IMG/VR virus record: IMGVR_UViG_3300046718_000378
Span: 1-60,122 of that record
DNA: 60,122 nucleotides
Direction: 5' to 3' (one strand)
Source of the DNA: a virus
Part shown: piece after piece, positions 54,813-60,122 of the stretch
How the letters are laid out: each line of letters opens with the position of its first letter
Position numbering within the stretch: the first letter of the stretch is position 1
Program-made: the position numbers and the translations under genes
Notes under the pieces: generated by a model
Seen by the model: only the letters and a program-made list of their open reading frames with translations
Database searches by the model: none
Told to the model about the DNA's origin: nothing

Positions 54813-56066
54813 GAAGCGCACACCGGTCAGGCGGCGGGCGGCCTTGTCGGCCTGCGAAATGGCCGACAGCTCGGGCATGAGCACCACGGACGAGTTGGGC
54901 ACCAGCAGCGCCTGCTCGCCCTCGAAGCGCTTGAGCGCCCCCAGGATGGCGTTGGCTACGAGGTCGAGGCCGCCAGCCGTGAACGGCACCTTGGCGCTGT
55001 TGGCCAGGAGACCGAACACGGACTCTTGGATGTCGGCTTCCAGGGCGTCGATGCCGTGGATGATGTCAATGAACTCGCCCGACGTGACCACGCCCTGGCG
55101 CGTGATGTTGTAGCCCTTGACCGTCTGGTAGTGGTTGACCGAGTCGGCTTCCAGGGCGGCCTTCTGCGTGGCCGTTAGCGCCTTCGGGGTGACTCCCGAC
55201 AGGGACTTCATGGCCCAGGTGATGGAGCCCGGCTCTGCCGGTGCGCCAACGCCCACCCACGCCATCGCCGCGCACTCGCTGGGGTTCTTTGCCCAGATGA
55301 TGACGGTGCGGTCGCGGCCCAGGGCAAGCAGGTCGGAACCCATCGTGCTGGTGCCGTCGAGCACTGCCGAGGAGTTGGTGGTCACGAAGTACAGCTTCTT
55401 CTGGGTCTCGGTCCAGGCGGACACTAGGTCCACGTTGGTTTCGCTGGCGGAGTCCGTGGTCACGAAGTACCAGTCGTCGTTCTCCAGCTGGAGCGCCGTG
55501 AGCTCGTCGTCGTAGCCGGCGTCCGCCGTGGTCTCTTCGAGCGTGCAGTTCTCCAGGTCGTACATCACAACGGGCTTGCCGGCCGTGGTGGGGGTCACGG
55601 TGATGGTGGACGAGAACGCGACTGAGTCAACGCCCGCAACGGCCTCGATCAAGGCCTCCACTGCCGCGGCGACCGACGACAAGGACTGCGCTGCCGGGAT
55701 CGTGTAGTCAACGGCGGTGACGGCGCCGCTCGTGGGCGACATGACGCTAACCTTGACGTGGTTGCCTCCGGTCGAAGACGTGATGGCAAGCGTGTGGGTG
55801 AAGGCCGGGGCTGCGGGCAAACGGCCGACCACGATGGACGCGGGCGCGGGGTTCTGGCTGAACGCTGCGCGGGCGGCCTGGTAGGCGCGGTCGGTCGCCA
55901 CGAAGCCGTCCGATGACATGCCCGCAAGGTCCGTGTACAGCCGGTACCGCTCCGCGAAATGCGTGTGGTACGTGAGGCTGAGGGGCGTCCCGAAGCCGGT
56001 GCGGCTGGGGGTCGTGGTGTTTGCCGTGATGTTTACGGCGACAACGCTGTCGATATCTGATGCCAC
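54753..56066 (-). CDS. Tail sheath protein (DUF3383)
   Basis: 437 aa. DUF3383 sheath pattern: TPSRTGFGTPLSLTYHTHFA, SIVVGRLPAAPAFTHTLAI, ENDDWYFVTTDSASETNVDL, and a C-terminal RLTGVRFSATLGGAIHYVSI. It forms the contractile sheath, which makes the virion a myovirus. Confidence 0.9.
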   Translation of the reverse strand: MASDIDSVVAVNITANTTTPSRTGFGTPLSLTYHTHFAERYRLYTDLAGMSSDGFVATDRAYQAARAAFSQNPAPASIVVGRLPAAPAFTHTLAITSSTGGNHVKVSVMSPTSGAVTAVDYTIPAAQSLSSVAAAVEALIEAVAGVDSVAFSSTITVTPTTAGKPVVMYDLENCTLEETTADAGYDDELTALQLENDDWYFVTTDSASETNVDLVSAWTETQKKLYFVTTNSSAVLDGTSTMGSDLLALGRDRTVIIWAKNPSECAAMAWVGVGAPAEPGSITWAMKSLSGVTPKALTATQKAALEADSVNHYQTVKGYNITRQGVVTSGEFIDIIHGIDALEADIQESVFGLLANSAKVPFTAGGLDLVANAILGALKRFEGEQALLVPNSSVVLMPELSAISQADKAARRLTGVRFSATLGGAIHYVSITGTLSL

Positions 56067-56073
56067 GGCAAAA

Positions 56074-56104
56074 CCTCTGGAGGTAGTTGTTCTCCCTCCA
56101 GGTT
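56074..56104 (-). other. Hairpin in the sheath leader
   Basis: CTGGAGG/CCTCCAG arms (56077-56083, 56095-56101), extended by AACC/GGTT, then TTTTG on the minus strand. It sits in the leader of the sheath mRNA and may be an attenuator or an mRNA-stabilising stem. Confidence 0.5.
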
Positions 56105-56108
56105 AGCA
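56100..56108 (-). promoter_or_regulatory. Late extended -10 promoter of the sheath gene
   Basis: TGCTAACCT, 34 nt before the ATG; the transcript would start inside the hairpin. Confidence 0.5.
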
Positions 56109-56121
56109 CGCAGGCGCTTTG

Positions 56122-56742
56122 CTACTCCGTGACCACGTCGAAGCTGGCGCGCTCCAAATCCTCGTCGTCTACGCCGGTTCCGTGGGCTTCGGCAATCCAG
56201 TTGCCGGGGCCGTCCTCGTCCACGTCTTCCTCGGTAGTGCCAAAACGCAGGTCAACGACGCTGGCCGAGATGACCCGCCCCTCGGACACATAGTCCGCGT
56301 CCGTGGTGCTAGCGATGTCCACGAAGGCCACGTCGTAAGCCTGGAGGATCTCCAAGATATCGTCGCACTGGATGCGCGTGCGCAGGCGCCCGGTGACGGT
56401 GCCCGCGGATGCGTCTGCGGGGTCCTGGGAGTCAACCTCCACCAGCACAGACACCGTGAACACGACCGAGCGCCCGTAGGTGGGGCGCAGCGTGGACAAG
56501 GCAGCCGTGCCCCCGTCCGTGTACGTGTAGCGGCGCTCTACCTGGCCCTTGGTGCGGATGGCGCCCAGGCGTAGGTCGGCGGTCGGTCCACCTTGGGACC
56601 AGCGGTTCGCCGAGTCCCTGCCGTTCCACTCCACGCGCTTGTACGTGCGCTTGCCGCCAATGGTGGCGGCGTCAGGCAGCTTGAGCGCGCCCGCGATGGC
56701 TAGCCGGACGGCTTCTTGTTTCTCTGCCCACGTGCTCGCCAT
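56122..56742 (-). CDS. Neck/tail terminator protein
   Basis: 206 aa. Beta-rich, with GRSVVFTVSVLVEVDSQDPA, a RLRTRIQCDDILEILQAYDV segment and VISASVVDLRFGTTEED, as in phage neck/terminator proteins that cap the tail. Lies immediately upstream of the sheath. ATG 5 nt after TATCCT. Confidence 0.65.
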   Translation of the reverse strand: MASTWAEKQEAVRLAIAGALKLPDAATIGGKRTYKRVEWNGRDSANRWSQGGPTADLRLGAIRTKGQVERRYTYTDGGTAALSTLRPTYGRSVVFTVSVLVEVDSQDPADASAGTVTGRLRTRIQCDDILEILQAYDVAFVDIASTTDADYVSEGRVISASVVDLRFGTTEEDVDEDGPGNWIAEAHGTGVDDEDLERASFDVVTE

Positions 56743-56763
56743 CCTCAAGGATAGCGCGCCTGG

Positions 56764-57030
56764 TCATGCCACGAACGCGAGCAGGCAGTCTTCGGCCACC
56801 TCGATGCGGTCATCGTCCAGCCGGATCTTCTCGCCGTCCACCTTGAGCACCGGCACGGGGCGCTTGGTGGGCAGGGAGTCGAGCTCGCGGGTGTAGGACA
56901 GCTTGATGTCGCACACCTCGGTGTCGAGCAGGACGTGCAGCAGCTTCGGGAACCGCACCTCGTCTCCGGTATCGTCCCGGAGGTAGCGTTCGCCCGATGC
57001 GTCGTAGACCAGTTTTATAAATCGCTCCAT
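56764..57030 (-). CDS. 88-aa protein between neck genes
   Basis: MERFIKLVYDASGERYLRDD; all-beta pattern (LPTKRPVPVLKVDGEKIRL). No recognised family. It has a leaderless promoter almost identical at the -10 to that of the 9065 nuclease, so despite its position it may be a separately expressed gene. Confidence 0.6.
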   Translation of the reverse strand: MERFIKLVYDASGERYLRDDTGDEVRFPKLLHVLLDTEVCDIKLSYTRELDSLPTKRPVPVLKVDGEKIRLDDDRIEVAEDCLLAFVA

Positions 57031-57036
57031 GCCCAA

Positions 57037-57066
57037 ATGCTCGCACGTCACGACGCCGAAGCACAA
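57037..57066 (-). promoter_or_regulatory. Leaderless promoter
   Basis: TTGTGC, 18-bp spacer, GAGCAT, then 6 nt to the ATG at 57030. Confidence 0.6.
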
Positions 57067-57068
57067 GC

Positions 57069-58070
57069 CTATTTGAAGAAGCCCGCGCGCCCGGTTCTGC
57101 CGCCCTTGCCCGAGTTGGTGAAGCCCCTGTTGCGGAAGTCGCCGCCCGACTTGCCTTTTCGCAGCATCATCTGGGCCTTGCGAAGCAGCCACAGCAGCAT
57201 GTTGGACTTCCGCGCGCGGCGGTAGTTGGCGCGCAAGGCCCTGGCCTTGCCGGGCTTCAGTCGCCGGAAGCCCTTGGGCAGCTTGGGGCCAAAGAACTTC
57301 GGCTTGCGGAACACCGGCCCGAACTGCTTGGGCTGCTTCGGCCCTTGCTGCGGCGCCTTGCGCTTGGAGTAGAAACCGCCGCCGTGCTCCTGGCGCAGCC
57401 GTGGGCCGATCAGGCGGCCACCGCGGCCCGGCGATTTTGCTGGCGGCTGCGGGCTGCCCACCACAGGCTGCGTGCCGGCCGGAGACGCCGACCCACCGCT
57501 GGTGGAGGGGAATCCACCAACCAAGGTCTTGGCGAACGCAGCGGGGCCACCAAGGGCCTCCTTGGCCTTGTTGCGCTCGGACGCGAACTTGCCGCCGACC
57601 CGGAGGTTGCGGGGCAGGTGCGCTACGTAGGTGATGCCCTTGGCCATCGTGCCGGTGTCGAACAGCGGCATGCCGGTACGATTGCGGTAGCCGGCCGACA
57701 GCGGGGGCGTAATCCGCCCGGTGTAGATATCGTCCCGGACTTCCTTGACCCACTTGTAGCCCAGCGCCTCGAACGCTTTCTTCCGGGACATGCGGCCTTC
57801 GGCCACCTCGATCAACATCGCCTTGGCCTCGGCAGCGAGCCGGACCTGGTTCTGGTCCATGAACCGCCCGAGCCATGAGCGCTGCGGCACGCCCAGCCCG
57901 AGCTCATGGATGGCGCCGATTTCGCCCACCGTCAGGTCGGACTCGGGGTGCTGCTCCAGCGCTTCCTTGCCTTGGATGCCGATAGTGAGCGCGCCGAGGC
58001 CGCCGAGCTCGGTCATCAACCGGGCGTAGCCTTTGTCCTTGTCGGTGACCTTGCCCTTGACGCGGATCAT
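57069..58070 (-). CDS. Neck / virion morphogenesis protein with long basic tail
   Basis: 333 aa. The N-terminal 140 aa match neck/tail-completion proteins (LTIGIQGKEALEQHPESDLT, IHELGLGVPQRSWLGRFMDQ). The last 150 aa are Gly/Pro/Lys/Arg-rich (FGPKLPKGFRRLKPGKARAL), unusual for this family and probably disordered or DNA-contacting. ATG overlaps the stop of the inserted EndoVII-like gene. Confidence 0.7.
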   Translation of the reverse strand: MIRVKGKVTDKDKGYARLMTELGGLGALTIGIQGKEALEQHPESDLTVGEIGAIHELGLGVPQRSWLGRFMDQNQVRLAAEAKAMLIEVAEGRMSRKKAFEALGYKWVKEVRDDIYTGRITPPLSAGYRNRTGMPLFDTGTMAKGITYVAHLPRNLRVGGKFASERNKAKEALGGPAAFAKTLVGGFPSTSGGSASPAGTQPVVGSPQPPAKSPGRGGRLIGPRLRQEHGGGFYSKRKAPQQGPKQPKQFGPVFRKPKFFGPKLPKGFRRLKPGKARALRANYRRARKSNMLLWLLRKAQMMLRKGKSGGDFRNRGFTNSGKGGRTGRAGFFK

Positions 58071-58606
58071 GCCGCCGCCCTGGCAGGCGGGGCCGACAAG
58101 TACACCTCGTAAGGCTCGATGCGAAGCGTGGCCCGCTGGCGCTTCTCGTAGTGGCCGAGCCCTACGTTGCAGTGGTAGCAAAGCACGCCCCGAGCAAGCC
58201 CCGTTGTGTGGTCGTGGTCTGCGCAGGCGTTTGACCGCCCGTCTTTGAAAGCTCTAAATGCCTGCCGGCAAATGGCGCACACGTTGCCCTGCGCTATCAG
58301 CAGCTCCGCAACCTGCCCCTTGCGGAAGCCGCACTCCTTGCGCTGGCGTTCGCGGGCGGCGGGCTGGTTGCGCTTGTCCCGAGCACGCCTCTTGACGGGG
58401 TCACCTGGGCGGTGGGGCCTAGCTGCGTCGTACGCGCGCAGAGCGTCCAGGTTCTCCTGGCGGTATTTGGCATATCCGGCAGCGCATGCCTCGCGAAAGC
58501 CGGGGTCTGTGGCGTAGCGCTCCCGGCGCATGGTGTTAGAGCACGGAACGCAACGCCCTTTGCGCTCGCCGTCGTTCACGCAGCCTTCAGTGAGGCACTT
58601 CTTCAT
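58067..58606 (-). CDS. Endonuclease VII-like HNH nuclease
   Basis: 179 aa. N-terminal knuckle (CLTEGCVNDGERKGRCVPC), Arg-rich middle, EndoVII core CAICRQAFRAFKDGRSNACA, DHDHTTGLARGVLCYHCNVG. Inserted between connector and neck genes, overlapping both by a few bases. Paralogue of the 8553 nuclease. Confidence 0.85.
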   Translation of the reverse strand: MKKCLTEGCVNDGERKGRCVPCSNTMRRERYATDPGFREACAAGYAKYRQENLDALRAYDAARPHRPGDPVKRRARDKRNQPAARERQRKECGFRKGQVAELLIAQGNVCAICRQAFRAFKDGRSNACADHDHTTGLARGVLCYHCNVGLGHYEKRQRATLRIEPYEVYLSAPPARAAA

Positions 58607-58953
58607 ACCAGGGAAGGTATCAGATGCCCCAGCACGAACGCAACCCCAACGAAGCCGAACACCCGGCGACCCATCGTAGCGGCGCGCTGGCGCATGCGGA
58701 GCCGGTACTCGTACTGCAGCCCCGCGCCCTCGCCGAGCCGCATCTTGCGCGCGAAGGGCGATTGCGACAGCAGCACGGCCGCCTGCAGCATGACCGCCGT
58801 CGTACACGCTGCGTCCGTGGGGTACACGTCGGCGTTGGTCGACTCGGCCGCCTCGTCCAAGGCAGCCTGCACCAGGGCCGTGTACTCCGCGGGAATCTCA
58901 CCAAACTCGGGGTATCGGTCGGTGAACGCAACGACGGTAGGAGCAACGGCCAT
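58603..58953 (-). CDS. Head-tail connector (DUF4054)
   Basis: 116 aa. DUF4054 pattern: VVAFTDRYPEFGEIPAEYTA, LVQAALDEAAESTNADVYPT, MLQAAVLLSQSPFARKMRLG and a C-terminal YRLRMRQRA. Joins the portal to the tail. ATG 5 nt after TAGACT. Confidence 0.78.
   Translation of the reverse strand: MAVAPTVVAFTDRYPEFGEIPAEYTALVQAALDEAAESTNADVYPTDAACTTAVMLQAAVLLSQSPFARKMRLGEGAGLQYEYRLRMRQRAATMGRRVFGFVGVAFVLGHLIPSLV
58614..58643 (-). promoter_or_regulatory. Leaderless promoter of EndoVII-like gene
   Basis: TTGCGT, 18-bp spacer, TACCTT, then 7 nt to the ATG at 58606. Confidence 0.55.
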
Positions 58954-58958
58954 GCTCC

Positions 58959-58967
58959 AGTCTATCA
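58959..58967 (-). promoter_or_regulatory. Late extended -10 promoter of the connector gene, leaderless
   Basis: TGATAGACT with 5 nt to the ATG at 58953; contains the TGA stop of the zinc-ribbon gene. Confidence 0.45.
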
Positions 58968-59135
58968 CGCAGCTGCGGGCGTCTTTCCTTCTACCAGGTC
59001 GGCCAGGTTCTCGAAGAACTTGCCGTGGCAGTAGGTGCAGTCGTCAGGCGGGTTGACGCCAGCGAAGCACGTGCCGCAGTCCTCACACACCCAGTGGTGC
59101 TCCACCGGGGTGGTGTCTACCTTCGCCTTAGCCAC
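58965..59135 (-). CDS. 56-aa zinc-ribbon (rubredoxin-like) protein
   Basis: WVCEDCGTCFAGVNPPDDCT followed by YCHGKF: two CxxC knuckles at rubredoxin/zinc-ribbon spacing. GTG start 3 nt after the upstream virion gene, in the same late operon. It probably binds one zinc ion; role unknown. Confidence 0.65.
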   Translation of the reverse strand: MAKAKVDTTPVEHHWVCEDCGTCFAGVNPPDDCTYCHGKFFENLADLVEGKTPAAA

Positions 59136-59138
59136 GGG

Positions 59139-59654
59139 TCACTTCAGTCCGGCGAGGCGCGTAGAGATGTTGATCTTGAGCGTCGAGTCCTTGGTGGACT
59201 TGAGCCAGCGCTCCAGGGCAGCGCGCTCGGTGGTGACCGCGATGATGGCGTTCGCTGCATCGGCGCTCGCCGGCAGGGTCATGGGGGCGGGCGGGCCGTC
59301 TTCGCGACCGACTTGCGAGTCCTCGAACACCGTGATTTGCGGGCCGACCTTGGTGCCTTGGACCGTGATGATCGTCACGGGCGTCTGGAGCTGCGACAGG
59401 ATCTCCAGGCCGGGGTAGCGGTACAGCGGGGCGCCCTTCTTGTCCGCGCGCGGGCGGCCCATCTTGTCGCACATGACGCGCTTCTGGGCACGCAGGGCGT
59501 CCATGTAGACGTCGGGCACGCTGTTGAGCCCCGGCTGCAGGCGCACGCCGTTCGGGAAGTCGGTGAAGTCCCCGTCGTCGCCGGTCTCGATGCCGAGGAT
59601 GGGCGGGAGGTCGATGAAACGAGCGGTGTTGTTTTCGATCTTCTTGGTCGGCAT
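59139..59654 (-). CDS. Virion-associated protein of unknown function
   Basis: 171 aa. FIDLPPILGIETGDDGDFTD near the start and a charged C-terminal region (ERAALERWLKSTKDSTLKIN). GGAGTAGCGC precedes the ATG. Between the methyltransferase and connector genes, so probably a capsid or neck component. Confidence 0.6.
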   Translation of the reverse strand: MPTKKIENNTARFIDLPPILGIETGDDGDFTDFPNGVRLQPGLNSVPDVYMDALRAQKRVMCDKMGRPRADKKGAPLYRYPGLEILSQLQTPVTIITVQGTKVGPQITVFEDSQVGREDGPPAPMTLPASADAANAIIAVTTERAALERWLKSTKDSTLKINISTRLAGLK

Positions 59655-59720
59655 GCGCTACTCCTGCGACGAACACCTTAGTTGTGTCCTGACGCCGCAC
59701 CATCCGCCACAGGAAACGTA

Positions 59721-60122
59721 CTAGAGCTTGGTCTTTCCTACGTCAGCGAACACACAACGGAACTCCTGGGAGCGGTCGTAGGTGCCGTCCACGTAGACTA
59801 TTGCGTTGGCGTGCGTGGGTGACGTGGCCTTGCCGCCAGCGCCGGGTACGAACCGCAGTCGGCGGTCTGGTACACACACCGCGAAGTCCAGCATGGACAG
59901 GTGGTCGCGGCCCTGGGTGAGCTGCAGCTGTTCGATGGAGTAGGCCACTACCACGGCGTGCTTGAGCAACCCGCGCTTGCGGTAGTCCATCAGCCGCGCC
60001 CAGAACTGTAGGGGCATGCCACGGCCGCCTGGCGGGTTCAGGAAGACCGAGAACGGCCCGCCGCCGTACGGCTCCCACGAGCACACCAGCCCGTTCTCTG
60101 ACGCCGTCAGGAAGCGCCTGGC
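59721..60122 (-). CDS. Phage DNA N-6-adenine methyltransferase, C-terminal part (starts at 262)
   Basis: The rest of the gene described at 1-262; read the joined circle for the full 178-aa protein. This part holds FSVFLNPPGGRG with the catalytic NPPG motif, VVVAYSIEQLQLTQGRDHLS and FAVCVPDRRLRFVPG. The right end of the window repeats bases 1-127. Confidence 0.9.
   Translation of the reverse strand, partial: ARRFLTASENGLVCSWEPYGGGPFSVFLNPPGGRGMPLQFWARLMDYRKRGLLKHAVVVAYSIEQLQLTQGRDHLSMLDFAVCVPDRRLRFVPGAGGKATSPTHANAIVYVDGTYDRSQEFRCVFADVGKTKL
59996..60122. repeat. Right copy of 127-bp terminal direct repeat
   Basis: Exact copy of 1-127; shows that the assembly closes into a circle of 59,995 bp. 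Confidence 0.95.

Overview
The window is a complete, circular tailed-phage genome. Bases 1-127 are repeated exactly at 59996-60122, so the unit is 59,995 bp opened at an arbitrary point inside a DNA adenine methyltransferase gene. A terminase, a portal of the DUF1073 family, a DUF3383 tail sheath, a tail tube and a baseplate-J protein together mean a myovirus with a contractile tail. The DNA is GC-rich. I see no tRNA, no CRISPR array and no integrase or repressor pair, so a lytic life cycle is the simpler reading.

Layout. (1) 1-12,317, minus strand: terminase, portal, minor head protein, prohead protease, cement and major capsid genes, plus a ClpXP-adaptor-like gene (SspB-like). (2) 12,450-23,144: an accessory region with a disrupted AP2 gene, a repeat array, a small serine recombinase with dyad sites, an array of about fourteen small orphan genes (15,064-19,982), an HNH-AP2 nuclease, a ParB-like gene and three small minus-strand genes. 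(3) 23,367-41,865, plus strand: replication and nucleotide genes, comprising a primase-helicase, a RecB-like nuclease, an SF2 helicase, an ssDNA-binding-like protein, two MazG-type proteins, a phosphoesterase, a split family-A DNA polymerase, a RuvC-like nuclease and an ATP-dependent ligase. (4) 41,822-60,122, minus strand: endolysin, a metzincin-type protease, fibre, baseplate, tape measure, tail chaperone, tube, sheath, neck and connector genes, joining across the ends to the methyltransferase and capsid.

At least nine homing-endonuclease-type or DNA-binding insertions are scattered through the late genes.

The most striking feature is the transcription start architecture. Nineteen genes, including every HNH/EndoVII/AP2 gene, have a TTG-type -35, a spacer of 18 bp (17 in two cases) and a NANNNT -10 that ends only 5-9 nt before the start codon, so their mRNAs should be leaderless or nearly so. 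A second class, an extended -10 TGNTANNNT without a -35, stands before 14 late genes. It is leaderless before most, but 34-70 nt upstream of capsid, cement, sheath and tube, two of which have a clear Shine-Dalgarno. A third class, with a 17-bp spacer and a leader carrying an AAAGGAGC Shine-Dalgarno, drives the orphan-gene array. Leaderless genes with TANNNT just upstream are typical of Deinococcota and Actinomycetota. The SspB-like protein points instead to Proteobacteria. I therefore leave the host open beyond 'high-GC bacterium, probably one that tolerates leaderless mRNAs'.
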